Positions 40,682-49,794 of a stretch of DNA of 56,714 nt are shown here, piece by piece. The stretch spans positions 1 to 56,714 of the forward strand of contig CAKVIM010000012.1 in the NCBI GenBank assembly GCA_934754775.1. The letters are read 5' to 3'. How positions within the stretch are numbered: the stretch's first letter is position 1; each line of letters begins with the position of its first letter. The stretch comes from an uncultured Candidatus Melainabacteria bacterium (GTDB lineage: Bacteria; Cyanobacteriota; Vampirovibrionia; Gastranaerophilales; Gastranaerophilaceae). The translations under genes were made by a program, and so were the position numbers. Below the pieces are notes generated by a model. The model was not told the DNA's origin. It did not search any database and was given only the letters and a program-made list of their open reading frames with translations.

Positions 40682-41552
40682 ACTTATTGCCTCATTGATA
40701 CTATTAAGTTTTACACTTCTTCCGGCTTCCGCAGAAGTTAAAATAGACGATTTAACGACGCCAAAAGATATGTTTTTTAGGCTTGGTACAACCGACATTC
40801 CTGAAAACAAGATTGATGTGACAGGAAAAATCGATATTAAACCACCGGTTGCCAAAGAAGAGAAATACTACAGTGAAGGTTTAACTTACGCTGATTTAAG
40901 CATAAAAAAGATGGCTCTAGAAGTTTCAAAATCAGTGGAAGTCGATTATAACGACATGTTAGAGGATTTGTCGCTATTATGGCAAGGTGCTGCAACAAAC
41001 AGTGACACAATAAAATTTGCGATTTACAAACTTTCAAATCCGGACAAGGATAAGCCTGATACTAGTGCCGTAAAAAAAGTACTAACCACAATTGCCGGCA
41101 TGTCAACCTTCTTAGGTGCAGGTATGGGAAACCCTGTCCTTGCAAGTGCTGCTCTAATCGGTGGTAACACACTCGGAATTATGTCACAAGATACGAAAGC
41201 TCTGAACTACAAGTATTCACAAGTAACCGATGCAGATATGATTATACTTGTCAGAAAAGTTGATGAGTTGCAGCAAAAAGTCGTAGATATGTATTATGAC
41301 TACATGACCGCAAGGCAGCTTTACGATATGACAACAAAAATGGTTAACGACAGGCAGAAAAATTATCAAAAATCACAAAAACTTTCTAAAGAAGTCATCT
41401 TAATCACGGATACATTCTATCGTGAGGCTCTTGACGAACAAGTTAAAGCCAGAGGAAATTTCTTTGAAAAACGTTCTCGATTAGAACAGCTTGTCGGTAA
41501 CGATGTTTTCAACCAATTTGAATCAAAAGTAGACGAAAGAACTGCCGAATAA
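40668..41552 (+). CDS. Exported coiled-coil protein, TolC-like, second of pair
   Basis: 294 aa, paralogue of the preceding gene: MLEDLSLLWQGAATNSDTIK against the first gene's LEKLWKGTVENNQVIEF. Both have a Gly/Ala hydrophobic segment (here STFLGAGMGNPVLASAALIG), and both end in a helix, here ARGNFFEKRSRLEQLVGNDV. Signal peptide MIKNKLIASLILLSFTLLPASA. The Shine-Dalgarno AAAGGAGG (40656-40663) lies inside the last codons of the first gene and the start overlaps it by 14 bp, so the two are translationally coupled and probably work as a complex. Function unknown. Confidence 0.78.
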   Translation: MIKNKLIASLILLSFTLLPASAEVKIDDLTTPKDMFFRLGTTDIPENKIDVTGKIDIKPPVAKEEKYYSEGLTYADLSIKKMALEVSKSVEVDYNDMLEDLSLLWQGAATNSDTIKFAIYKLSNPDKDKPDTSAVKKVLTTIAGMSTFLGAGMGNPVLASAALIGGNTLGIMSQDTKALNYKYSQVTDADMIILVRKVDELQQKVVDMYYDYMTARQLYDMTTKMVNDRQKNYQKSQKLSKEVILITDTFYREALDEQVKARGNFFEKRSRLEQLVGNDVFNQFESKVDERTAE

Positions 41553-41646
41553 GAAGCTAAAATCTTTACATTTCTTAATTTTTATGGTATTTTTAATAGC
41601 ATAATCGGTTAGGCATAAGCACCTTAGTGGGATAAAAGGATTTAAA

Positions 41647-43323
41647 ATGTTTAAAAAGAATTTAGAGCTATTGAACAATCAACAATTAAAAGCAAGATTG
41701 GAAAAGATTACACTCGATGAATCAAGCAAAAATATTTCTTATTGCATGACTCCGTCGAATGATTATTTGTTATTGAAAAACGACGTTCCAATGGATGATA
41801 TCAATAATCCTAGAGAAGCTATCAAGAGTATGCTTAAAACAAGTATCAAAAATCCGATGGGCAATAATGATATAATCGTGACCTTCGGAATTGGGCTTTG
41901 TTACCTTCTTGATGAAGTATTTAACACTTATCCTTCTAAAATTTTTGTGTATGAACCTGATTTAATGTTATTGCATTTTGTCCTCAATAATGTTGATATT
42001 TCAGAACATTTGGCAAGCGGACGAGTTTATATCACAAACGATTTGAACGAATTGATGAACAAACTTTCTTCTACGTATTTGACAAAAGATAAGGTAGAAG
42101 TTGTTTATCTTAAGAATTATGCAATAGTCAAAAGTCAAGAATTGCTTGAGCTTACGCAAAAAGTTTACGAAACTTGCAAGACTAAAATGATTGATATTAA
42201 TACGCTGAACAAGTATTCAAAAAGATGGCTTGCAAATAGTTTGAAAAATATTGCGACAATTAATAGCTCAAACATATATAAACTTTCTGATTTAGAAGGT
42301 AAATTTACGGGGCAAACAGCACTTATTATTGCTGCCGGTCCATCTTTGAATGACAATATCGAAAAAATTAAAGCAAACCGTGACAAATTTGTTATTTTTG
42401 CAGTAAACAAAGTTTTAAGAGTCCTGGAAGCAAACAGCATAACTCCGGATTTTGCAGTTTGTCTTGACGCAGCAGATATTGATTTAACGCTTGCAGGTTT
42501 AGAAGATTTTTGCAGAAAAATCAACTGTATTGCTGATATAAAATCTGATAGCGTTCTATTCACAAAAGGATTTAAACGTGTATTTACATCTTTTTCAGAA
42601 GACAATTCTATTGTAAAGAAACTTGCAGAGTTTAATCCACAAATTAAAACATATGAATACGGCGGTTCTGCAACAACTTTGGCTATGGTAGCTGCCGTAA
42701 AATCCGGATTTAGCAAGATTATTTTCTCCGGTCTTGATATGGCATTCAAAGATGACGTTATGTATTCAACAGGTGAAACTTTTAACAAAGTTGCTGATGA
42801 CCAAATCAAATTCTATTCTAAGACCAAAAATCTTACAAAGGTTAAATCTGTTACCGGCGGGGTTGTCACAACAAGAGATGACTACGCTGCAGCAATTCAC
42901 CACTTTGAAACCCTTATTAGAGAGCTTGACTTTACTGAAATCTATAATACAACAAGTTTTGGTGCAGCTATAGAAGGGATGAAGAATGTTGCGTTTGACA
43001 ATATTCCGCTATTATTTTCTGCAACAGGAACTCCGTTTATTCTTGGCGAAGCAAAACCGTTCAAAATCGAGATAAAAGATTGGGCACAAAATGAGCTTCA
43101 TTTGATTAATAATATAATAACAATTCTATCAAAAGGCACATTCTCTCCGGCTCTTGTATCTGCAATCGTTAAATCATCTTTAATTTATCAATATATGCAA
43201 GTTGATATTATAAAAGTATTGCAAGCCAAATTCGATAGCGGACTTGCAGAAGGGTTTATCAATAACACAAAAAATGCAATAAAAATCGTAGTTGATATTT
43301 TACAAAAAAATCGCTTAATTTAG
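41647..43323 (+). CDS. Motility accessory factor-like protein (Maf/DUF115)
   Basis: 558 aa. The DUF115/Maf_flag10 core lies at about residues 215-420: TALIIAAGPSLNDNIEKIKA, VIFAVNKVLRVLEANSITPD, FAVCLDAAD, then YEYGGSATTLAMVAAVKSGF and IIFSGLDMAF. In Campylobacterota and others Maf proteins attach nonulosonic acids to flagellin. A related domain is annotated as 6-hydroxymethylpterin pyrophosphokinase (MptE). The N-terminal 200 residues resemble the Maf N-terminal domain (IIVTFGIGLCYLLDEVFN). With fliE/fliF in the window, a flagellin-glycosylation role is plausible but inferred. AAAGGA before ATG; 17 nt upstream of the next gene. Confidence 0.85.
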   Translation: MFKKNLELLNNQQLKARLEKITLDESSKNISYCMTPSNDYLLLKNDVPMDDINNPREAIKSMLKTSIKNPMGNNDIIVTFGIGLCYLLDEVFNTYPSKIFVYEPDLMLLHFVLNNVDISEHLASGRVYITNDLNELMNKLSSTYLTKDKVEVVYLKNYAIVKSQELLELTQKVYETCKTKMIDINTLNKYSKRWLANSLKNIATINSSNIYKLSDLEGKFTGQTALIIAAGPSLNDNIEKIKANRDKFVIFAVNKVLRVLEANSITPDFAVCLDAADIDLTLAGLEDFCRKINCIADIKSDSVLFTKGFKRVFTSFSEDNSIVKKLAEFNPQIKTYEYGGSATTLAMVAAVKSGFSKIIFSGLDMAFKDDVMYSTGETFNKVADDQIKFYSKTKNLTKVKSVTGGVVTTRDDYAAAIHHFETLIRELDFTEIYNTTSFGAAIEGMKNVAFDNIPLLFSATGTPFILGEAKPFKIEIKDWAQNELHLINNIITILSKGTFSPALVSAIVKSSLIYQYMQVDIIKVLQAKFDSGLAEGFINNTKNAIKIVVDILQKNRLI

Positions 43324-43340
43324 ATAATATAGGAGGTTTT

Positions 43341-43976
43341 ATGTCAAAAAAAATCTTTCTCATTATAGCCTGTATATTTTTGCAAATATCAGCCTGCCAT
43401 GCAGCTTCGCAGCTAAGAGTTATGTCAATGGAAGATTTTAGAACGGATTCTCCTAAAGAAACGATTGATGTAAGAGTTATTGATGCCACAGAATTGGGCA
43501 AATACACCATGCCGGTAAATACAATTTTACATTCACAAGTGCTGCAAATAATTGATCCCAAAAGGGGAAAAAGAAGTGCAAGCTTTTATGTTAAACCGCT
43601 CAGCTACACAGTAAATGATACAGTTTATCCGATAGAAGAAGAAATGTACGGTAAGTATTCGAAAGTCGTTTTGACCAAAGAAGAGGTTAAAAAACTTCCT
43701 TACGGAAAAATGATTAAAAACGGTGCATTGCTTGTCGGAAGCTATTTTGTGAAAGGTTTATCTATTGGAGTTTCTTTTGTCGAAGGATTTGCTAAAAACG
43801 AAAAAGATAACCGCTTCAAATCAGGAGTTACAAATGCTTACGAAGAATCACCGATTTCTCTTGTAGAAAAAGGTAACCAACTTGAAATCTTGAAAGGCGA
43901 CGAATTCTATTTTGTATTCAAGACCGAAGAAGACGTAGAAGAGCCAAATTACACATACACACCTGCAGAAAATTAG
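43341..43976 (+). CDS. Exported protein of unknown function
   Basis: 211 aa. Signal peptide MSKKIFLIIACIFLQISACH followed by AA/S (cleavage near CHA/A; a Cys at -3 makes a lipoprotein less likely). The mature part is beta-rich at first (ETIDVRVIDATELGKYTMPV; FYVKPLSYTVNDTVYPIEEE). A hydrophobic Gly-containing helix (GALLVGSYFVKGLSIGVSFV) comes next, and then an acidic tail. AGGAGG precedes ATG. It follows the Maf-like gene by 17 nt, so probably the same operon. It ends in a 4-base convergent overlap with the TrmB-type regulator. Confidence 0.72.
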   Translation: MSKKIFLIIACIFLQISACHAASQLRVMSMEDFRTDSPKETIDVRVIDATELGKYTMPVNTILHSQVLQIIDPKRGKRSASFYVKPLSYTVNDTVYPIEEEMYGKYSKVVLTKEEVKKLPYGKMIKNGALLVGSYFVKGLSIGVSFVEGFAKNEKDNRFKSGVTNAYEESPISLVEKGNQLEILKGDEFYFVFKTEEDVEEPNYTYTPAEN

Positions 43977-44797
43977 TGAATCATATAAGTGGCGTTCGCT
44001 CCGAGAACTTTATCCTTGAGTCGTTTCAGACCTTTACCATAAATGTATTTCATCTGTTCAACAAGATTTTCTTCAACGTCAATCAAGTACATGTCGTGTA
44101 CGATGAATTCCTTTATTATAAATACAATTCCTTGATTTTTTGTCCAAATAATATTGGTGTCAGAAATATTGTTTTTGAGCGAAGAAATCTTTCCGACAAC
44201 ACCTTCTGAGTCGTCAGCGGCAATAATAATCATTCTCCCGCCTAACGATAATTCAATATCACGAGCAAATGCGTGTTCAAAAACCATACCAAAACGAGAG
44301 TTGAAGTTATCGTAACCGACAATTCTTATTTCTACGTTTCGATTATACGCATTCAAAAGCTCTTTTTCGAAAACCTTAAAATCCTGTGACCAAACTTCCA
44401 TATAGATTTCACGCTTTGCGTTTTGAATAACTTCAATAATCTTTTCTTGAATGTTTTGAATTCCCGTTATTGTTAAAATCGGCTCGTTATAGTTTTCTTT
44501 TACTTCGGGCAAATGCTTATCAAGAAAATTTATTGTAGAGTTCATTTTCTTTTGGAATCTTGCCGTCAGCTGCTTAGGTTTTATCGGGGTGTAAGTGACC
44601 GGCTTGGTATTTGCAGAAACCACAATATTTTTCTCTTCCAAGACTTTTAATGTATCATAAGTCCTTGATTGCGGGATATTAGCAAGTTTTGCAACTTCAT
44701 AACCCGTTGCGGGATACTTTTTTAAAAGTGCAATATACACTTTCGCTTCATAAGTATTAAACCCGATTTCCTTCAATTTTTCGACTAAGTCTGCCAT
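43973..44797 (-). CDS. TrmB-family transcriptional regulator
   Basis: 274 aa. The N-terminal winged helix is IGFNTYEAKVYIALLKKYPA, then T-G-Y-E-V-A-K-L-A-N-I-P-Q-S-R-T-Y-D-T-L and a C-terminal sensor domain (PILTITGIQNIQEKIIEVIQ, AKREIYMEVWS) of the TrmB/phospholipase-D-like type. TrmB proteins sense sugars in archaea and some bacteria; the ligand here is unknown. The stop codons of this gene and the plus-strand neighbour overlap by 4 bases. ATG 44797 has no Shine-Dalgarno but sits 6 nt after an extended -10. Probably controls a nearby or its own promoter. Confidence 0.9.
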   Translation of the reverse strand: MADLVEKLKEIGFNTYEAKVYIALLKKYPATGYEVAKLANIPQSRTYDTLKVLEEKNIVVSANTKPVTYTPIKPKQLTARFQKKMNSTINFLDKHLPEVKENYNEPILTITGIQNIQEKIIEVIQNAKREIYMEVWSQDFKVFEKELLNAYNRNVEIRIVGYDNFNSRFGMVFEHAFARDIELSLGGRMIIIAADDSEGVVGKISSLKNNISDTNIIWTKNQGIVFIIKEFIVHDMYLIDVEENLVEQMKYIYGKGLKRLKDKVLGANATYMIH

Positions 44798-44803
44798 TCC
44801 AGT

Positions 44804-44812
44804 ATTGTAGCA
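44804..44812 (-). promoter_or_regulatory. TrmB-type gene promoter, leaderless geometry
   Basis: Minus strand: TGC-TACAAT (hexamer 44804-44809), ending 6 nt before ATG 44797. The same TGC extension and spacing as at folP and dnaG. Confidence 0.55.
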
Positions 44813-44947
44813 AATATTTTGGGGTTTGAAAAGTAAGTATTTCAGATTATCTTAAAATCTTTGTAACAATTCGTTACAAAAAGTCAATTTTTTAACACAG
44901 AAAAACTTTATATATATAAGGTTAGAATTTAAGTAGGTAAGGTTATT

Positions 44948-46282
44948 ATGTATTCTATCAATTCACTTTCGAATATGGAATATATGCTCTATGGCGGTAA
45001 TTCCGGCATGAATGCAAAATGTCCGAGTTATATGAACGGATATATGGCAAATAATGGGATGTGGAATTATGCTACACCATATGGTTATAATCCATACTAC
45101 AATAATTATTATAGCGGTCAGCAACAAACTCAGAATACTGCTCTTACAGGTGCGGGACAAAATACATCTTTAGGTGGCAATCAAAACATGAGTTTTGGTT
45201 CTGTTAACGATTGGAATGCAATTGGGAATTATTATCTTGAAGGACAAAACCCGAGTGAGTCATTGAGCAGTGCAGCTTTTGGCGGTGGAGCTTTTGCTAT
45301 CATAAATAACTTAAGATTTATTTCTCATCCTTATGCGTCATTAAGCTCAATCGGTGCTGTAGAAAAAATCTTTGCAGACGTCAAAAAAGATGGAAGTGCT
45401 TTGAATAAACTCTGGAGCAATCCCGAAACTAATGGTTTGATGCGTGACGCTTATCATAAAATGCATAAGTTAGAAGGTGCTTCTAAATGGCGTTTCGCAC
45501 CTCTATTCAAATCAAAAATTGATGAAAATACTTATAAAGCTCTTAAAAACGAAATGGAAGCAGCTTTAAAATCAGGTGATAAAAAGAAAATTGCAACCAT
45601 AACAGAAAAAATTAAAATTGCAACAAATGCTAAAACAGGCTGGCTGCCTTCAGCTTTCAGAAAAATCAGAGGTAAAGAAGCTCTACAAGTTTCAGAAAAG
45701 ATTGCAGATAAAGTAGCTATTGATACAGCAGTTAAAACAAAACTTGCAGAAAAAGCTCCACAAAAACTTGGTGAATACGTAAAACACGGATTCAAATCTC
45801 AAGGAGTAAAAGGCGGTCTTTTATTCGGTGCAATGGAATTCTTAATGGATTTCGGTAAGATTAAATCCGCATTCTCAAAAGATTCAGCAACAGGTGCTAA
45901 ACAACTCGGTCAAACTTCTGTAAAAGCCGCAGGTTCAATCGTTGGATGGACGGTTGGTGAAGCTGCAGGTGCTTGGTTAGGTGCTAAAGCAGGAGCTGCA
46001 ATTGGAACCGCAGTTTGCCCTGGATTAGGTACAGCAATCGGTGCAGTCGCTGGTTTAGTCGGAGGTTCAATCGGTACTTGGTTGATGGGTAAAGTTACTC
46101 ATAAAATCATTGGACAAGATGCCGGAGATAAAGTTGAACTTGATAGAATGAAAAAGACTACAGAAGGCAAAATTGAATTGCTTCAACTTACATTAGAGCA
46201 AGCTAAAAACGATAAAAAGATTGACCCGAAAACAAAACAAGCTTTAAACAATGCAGTAACTGCTTTTCAGCAAATTGCATAA
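44948..46282 (+). CDS. Glycine-zipper protein of unknown function
   Basis: 444 aa. The N-terminal 90 residues are low complexity, rich in Asn, Tyr, Gly, Gln and Met (NGYMANNGMWNYATPYGYNP). A helical middle (EMEAALKSGDKKKIATITEK) follows. A long glycine-zipper hydrophobic region lies at about 330-395 (EAAGAWLGAKAGAAIGTAV, then GLGTAIGAVAGLVGGSIG), able to insert in membranes. The end is helical. No signal peptide. Such an architecture occurs in secreted pore-forming or effector-like proteins, but that is only a resemblance. AAGG lies 6 nt before ATG. No operon partner. Confidence 0.7.
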   Translation: MYSINSLSNMEYMLYGGNSGMNAKCPSYMNGYMANNGMWNYATPYGYNPYYNNYYSGQQQTQNTALTGAGQNTSLGGNQNMSFGSVNDWNAIGNYYLEGQNPSESLSSAAFGGGAFAIINNLRFISHPYASLSSIGAVEKIFADVKKDGSALNKLWSNPETNGLMRDAYHKMHKLEGASKWRFAPLFKSKIDENTYKALKNEMEAALKSGDKKKIATITEKIKIATNAKTGWLPSAFRKIRGKEALQVSEKIADKVAIDTAVKTKLAEKAPQKLGEYVKHGFKSQGVKGGLLFGAMEFLMDFGKIKSAFSKDSATGAKQLGQTSVKAAGSIVGWTVGEAAGAWLGAKAGAAIGTAVCPGLGTAIGAVAGLVGGSIGTWLMGKVTHKIIGQDAGDKVELDRMKKTTEGKIELLQLTLEQAKNDKKIDPKTKQALNNAVTAFQQIA

Positions 46283-46371
46283 ATGACAATACCTTAATTT
46301 TAACCTATAAAATCTTTATACCCTTTCGTTAACCTCAATTCGTGGTAAAATTAAACGGAAGGGATTTTATT

Positions 46372-48138
46372 ATGAGAAGTGACAATATAAAAAAAGGTAT
46401 AGCAAGAACTCCGCACAGAAGCCTTTTGATGGCAACAGGTGTTTCTAAAAAAAATATTAATTCACCATTTATCGGGATAGCAAGTTCATTTTCTGATTTG
46501 GTTCCGGGGCATATCGGTATGCGTGATTTGGAACGCCAAATTGAAAAAGGAATTCATACAGGCGGGGGACAAGCATTTATATTTGGCGTACCTGCGGTTT
46601 GTGACGGAATTGCAATGGGGCATAGCGGAATGCGATATTCGCTTCCGTCAAGAGATTTAATCGCAGATTGTGTTGAAACGGTTGCGAACGCCCACCAGCT
46701 GGACGGGCTTGTATTGCTCTCAAATTGCGATAAAATCACACCTGCAATGCTTATTGCGGCTGCTCGAATTAATATCCCGACCATTATTGTTACAGCCGGC
46801 CCTATGTTGGACGGTGAAAGCCAATGTGAAAAACTTACTATGATTAAGGGTGCTTTTGAAGCAATCGGCAAATACAGAAACGGAGAAATTACTGAAAAAC
46901 GCTTGTTGGAACTTGAAGAAGCTTCTTGCCCTTCAGCAGGAGCTTGTCAAGGATTGTATACAGCAAACACAATGGCTTGCCTTACAGAAGTTTTAGGAAT
47001 GAGCCTTCCTTATTGTGCTACAGCTGCAGCTGTCTCTTCTCAAAAACGAAGAATTGCTTTTGAATCAGGCATACAAATCGTTAATTGGGTTCGAGAAGAT
47101 AAAAAACCTTTGGATATTATTACTCGAGATAGTTTAAGAAATATGATTATAGCTGATTTGGGGATGGGTGGTTCAACTAACTCGTTCTTGCATATTTTAG
47201 CGTTAGCAAATGCAGCAGGCTTGGGCGAAGAGTCTACGTTGGCTGACACCTCACCCCAACCCTCTCCTCAAGGCGAGGGAGCAAAGTCCGCCCAATCAGC
47301 ACAAGAGGTTATACCCTCTCCAAGGGAGAGGGTAAGGGAGAGGGTTCCTCAAAATCCTTCTCAAACAGTTTCGCTTAAAGATTTTGACGAACTTTCTCAC
47401 AAGATTCATCAATTCGTTAAACTGGAGCCTTCTTCAAATATCACAATGACTGCGTTTCACAATGCGGGCGGAATTCCTGCTGTTGTGGATGAACTTATAA
47501 AAAGTGTTCCGGAATTTAAAACAACAAGAGAATACGCAGGTGTTTATGCGGATAAAAACGTTATCCACCCTTATTCAGAACCGTTTACAACTAAACCCGG
47601 ACTTGGAATTTTAAGAGGAAATATCGCTCCGGAAGGTTCTGTAATTAAGATTTCTGCTGTAGATGAAAGCTGCTATGAATTTGAAGGTACCGCTAAAACT
47701 TTTGACTCGGAAGAAGATGCTATGACAGCACTAGAAAACGACCTAATCAAAGAAGGCGATGTTATCGTTATCAGATACGAAGGTCCTAAAGGCGGCCCCG
47801 GCATGAGAGAAATGCTTGCACCTACGTCTTTGCTTGTAGGGAAAGGCTTGGGAACAAAAGCTGCACTGATTACGGACGGACGTTTCTCAGGCGGCACAAG
47901 AGGAATTTGCGTCGGACACATTTGTCCTGAAGCTGCGAACGGTGGAGTTATCGCTTTGATTAAAGACGGTGACAAAATAAAAATTGATATCAATAAACGC
48001 ACGCTTGATCTTTTGGTTACAGATGAAGAATTAGCAGAACGCCGTAAACACCTTAAGCCATTTATATCAGAAGCAAAAGGATATCTGGGCAAATATTCAA
48101 GAACCGTTCAAGACGCAAGCCACGGAGCAATTGTTTAA
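46372..48138 (+). CDS. ilvD: Dihydroxy-acid dehydratase with in-frame repeat insertion
   Basis: Dehydrates 2,3-dihydroxy-acids in valine, leucine and isoleucine synthesis; Fe-S enzyme. 588 aa against about 555 usual. Landmarks are [33 protein letters not shown] (cluster Cys), [20 protein letters not shown] (Cys) and [20 protein letters not shown] near the C-terminus. Residues about 291-331 ([20 protein letters not shown] to VPQNPSQ) have no counterpart in the family. They are translated from a dispersed palindromic repeat. The start at 46372 has GGAAGGGA upstream; ten earlier in-frame codons lack support. The stop overlaps the next start (TAATG). Confidence 0.95.
   Translation: MRSDNIKKGIARTPHRSLLMATGVSKKNINSPFIGIASSFSDLVPGHIGMRDLERQIEKGIHTGGGQAFIFGVPAVCDGIAMGHSGMRYSLPSRDLIADCVETVANAHQLDGLVLLSNCDKITPAMLIAAARINIPTIIVTAGPMLDGESQCEKLTMIKGAFEAIGKYRNGEITEKRLLELEEASCPSAGACQGLYTANTMACLTEVLGMSLPYCATAAAVSSQKRRIAFESGIQIVNWVREDKKPLDIITRDSLRNMIIADLGMGGSTNSFLHILALANAAGLGEESTLADTSPQPSPQGEGAKSAQSAQEVIPSPRERVRERVPQNPSQTVSLKDFDELSHKIHQFVKLEPSSNITMTAFHNAGGIPAVVDELIKSVPEFKTTREYAGVYADKNVIHPYSEPFTTKPGLGILRGNIAPEGSVIKISAVDESCYEFEGTAKTFDSEEDAMTALENDLIKEGDVIVIRYEGPKGGPGMREMLAPTSLLVGKGLGTKAALITDGRFSGGTRGICVGHICPEAANGGVIALIKDGDKIKIDINKRTLDLLVTDEELAERRKHLKPFISEAKGYLGKYSRTVQDASHGAIV
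47242..47365 (+). repeat. Dispersed palindromic repeat inserted in frame in ilvD
   Basis: Contains CTCACCCCAACCCTCT, shared with R1 at 23440-23456, and the hairpins CCCTCTCC...GGCGAGGG and CCCTCTCC...GGGAGAGGG. About 124 nt (roughly 41 codons), open in the ilvD frame, located in the loop between L-A-N-A-A-G-L and L-K-D-F-D-E-L. Confidence 0.8.
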
Positions 48139-48635
48139 TGGACAAAAAATCTTTAAGAGCGTGGGCGAAAGAATTCGACAAAAGCAAGTGCAGCAAAGAG
48201 TTGATCGAGTTACTGAAAAAGAGTGTAGAATATCAAAAAGCAAAAAATATAATGATATTCTATCCATTAAAAAAAGAAATAAACTTGCTTCCGCTCCTTG
48301 AAGATGAAGGTAAGAATTTTTTCTTACCAAAAGTCGACGGGAAAAATCTTTTGTGCTGCCCTTACAAAAAAGAGGATGAACTTTGCAGCTCGTGCTTCAA
48401 AACTCTTGAACCGCAGACTCAAGCAGTTGATAAAAACAGCATTGATTTAATCATTGTACCAGCTCTTTGCTGTGACAAACACAATTATCGCCTTGGTTAT
48501 GGCGGTGGATTTTATGACAGGCTATTGAAAAATTATGCAGGTAAAACAATTGTTTGCTTGCCAAAAGAGCTGATTGTTGAATCTATTTCCCCCGAAAGTT
48601 ACGATATCGCAGTTGAGAAAATAATTTGTTGTTAA
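48138..48635 (+). CDS. 5-formyltetrahydrofolate cyclo-ligase
   Basis: Converts 5-formyl-THF to 5,10-methenyl-THF using ATP, returning stored folate to the one-carbon pool. 165 aa. The family core is IMIFYPLKKEINLLPLL, FFLPKVDG, DLIIVPALCCDK and the ATP-loop RLGYGGGFYDRLL, all present; a Lys/Arg-rich N-terminal helix also fits. The start overlaps the ilvD stop by one base, so it is translationally coupled to ilvD. A strong terminator follows. Folate link with folP and trmFO elsewhere in the window. Confidence 0.93.
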   Translation: MDKKSLRAWAKEFDKSKCSKELIELLKKSVEYQKAKNIMIFYPLKKEINLLPLLEDEGKNFFLPKVDGKNLLCCPYKKEDELCSSCFKTLEPQTQAVDKNSIDLIIVPALCCDKHNYRLGYGGGFYDRLLKNYAGKTIVCLPKELIVESISPESYDIAVEKIICC

Positions 48636-48669
48636 AAAAAAGGCGTGCCCGCAGGCACGCCTTTTTTAT
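48636..48669. terminator. Bidirectional terminator
   Basis: AAAAGGCGTGCC/GGCACGCCTTTT with a CGCA loop, between genes ending at 48635 (+) and 48678 (-). Confidence 0.92.
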
Positions 48670-48677
48670 CTAAATCT

Positions 48678-49019
48678 TTAACCGCCACCATATCCGCCGT
48701 AGCTAAATGAACTTTTTATTGCGGAGTTAACTGCACCTTGAGCTGATTGTAATTCTGTTTCTACCATTTGTAATCTTGTTTGATATTCTTGCATTTGTAA
48801 ATCTAATTTCTTTTCCAGAACAATTAACTTGTCACGTCGGGCTTCCAGCTGTTTGACCGCCGGATTTTCCGGATCCAAATCATTACCGAGTGCCATAATT
48901 TCATCAGAAGATGCGACCAATTCCATCTTGGCTGACGCAATCCACTGCACTTTAGTTTCCAGCGATATTTTGTATGCTGTTAAGTACATCATCCTGAAAC
49001 TTGAGGCAATTAATCCCAT
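48678..49019 (-). CDS. Small coiled-coil protein, short member of the MGxxAS family
   Basis: 113 aa. It starts MGLIASSFRMMYLTAYKISL, closely resembling the start of the 653-aa protein nearby (MGMAASQARYLALVARKSNC). Its C-terminal helix (LEKKLDLQMQEYQTRLQMVE, then ELQSAQGAVNSAIKSSF) parallels that protein's last helix (LELRLKQLDTEQNALSTEID). So it looks like the two ends of the large protein without its middle. It ends in a Gly/Tyr tail (SYGGYGGG). Helical hairpin, no signal peptide. It begins 12 nt after the upstream 89-aa gene. Function unknown. Confidence 0.72.
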   Translation of the reverse strand: MGLIASSFRMMYLTAYKISLETKVQWIASAKMELVASSDEIMALGNDLDPENPAVKQLEARRDKLIVLEKKLDLQMQEYQTRLQMVETELQSAQGAVNSAIKSSFSYGGYGGG

Positions 49020-49031
49020 AACACACGTTCC

Positions 49032-49301
49032 TTATCTTGTTTCGTTTAAATTCTTGCCTTTCAGGAATGTGTGCTCATTGCTTTCTGCTATCAAGCTTTC
49101 CATCTTGTGCAGCTGGTGCTTGTGGTAGTTAACCCTATACTTTGCCATCTTCAGTTTTTGTCTGATGGTGAGCATATCCTTTAGGCTCGATATTAAACTG
49201 ATTGCCAATTCCTTAAATGGGTTTTTGCGGATGAAGAAACCTCTCGCAAAACTCATAAAGTTCTTGAAGCGTTTTATATTATCTTGTAGTTCTTCACGCA
49301 T
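49032..49301 (-). CDS. Small basic helical protein, 89 aa
   Basis: Predominantly helical and basic (FKNFMSFARGFFIRKNPFKE; IRQKLKMAKYRVNYHKHQLH). An amphipathic patch may touch membranes or nucleic acid. No known domain. AGGAG precedes ATG at 49301. The next gene starts 12 nt after the stop, so the two form a two-gene operon and may act together. Unrecognised. Confidence 0.65.
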   Translation of the reverse strand: MREELQDNIKRFKNFMSFARGFFIRKNPFKELAISLISSLKDMLTIRQKLKMAKYRVNYHKHQLHKMESLIAESNEHTFLKGKNLNETR

Positions 49302-49402
49302 AAGTATTTACTCCTATACGATCTAAGCCTACATGTATTATAAAACATGTACAGCCAAATATTTGCCTATTTTTAGGGGTAATCGTTACATTTGTTAACA
49401 TA

Positions 49403-49630
49403 CTATTTTAGACCGGTCCTATTTGTAGTGATACTGTTGAATATATACTTGCTTTTGTAATATTCACTCTCTGATATATTATTTAACGGCATTTTTTTCA
49501 AAAACTTTAATTCTTTTCGGTTATAATACTGCTGTTCGTTACAAAAATTTACAAATGACGCTATCGATTTTACAATAGCGTTATCTAAGAATATATCAAG
49601 TATTGTTCTTAAAAATGTTCGTGTTTGCAT
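49403..49630 (-). CDS. Possible small protein, 75 aa
   Basis: The product starts MQTRTFLRTILDIFLDNAIV, has one Cys, and a Lys/Tyr/Asn-rich second half. A weak purine-rich stretch (AAAGAAAAGAG) precedes ATG. It follows a fold-back repeat copy, and its sequence composition is rather repeat-like and AT-driven, so it may not be a real gene. Confidence 0.35.
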   Translation of the reverse strand: MQTRTFLRTILDIFLDNAIVKSIASFVNFCNEQQYYNRKELKFLKKMPLNNISESEYYKSKYIFNSITTNRTGLK

Positions 49631-49645
49631 TTTCTCTTTTCTTTA

Positions 49646-49792
49646 GGGGAATAAGGTAAAAGGGGAATAGGGAAATAAGTGGTATTAAGTTTTACTTTAT
49701 AAAATTACGTTATATTAACGTGTTTATATTAAAAAAATCTAAAATCTCTTATTCCCTTATTACCCTATTACCCTATTACCTTATTCCCTTCA
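49646..49792. repeat. AT-rich fold-back repeat, copy a
   Basis: About 147 bp. The left part (GGGGAATAAGG...GGGAAATAAGTGGTATTAA) and right part (CTCTTATTCCC...TTACCCTATTACC) form long imperfect inverted arms. It is highly similar to copy b at 50671-50812. It lies directly after the stop of the 285-aa gene (minus strand). Confidence 0.8.
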
Positions 49793-49794
49793 TA

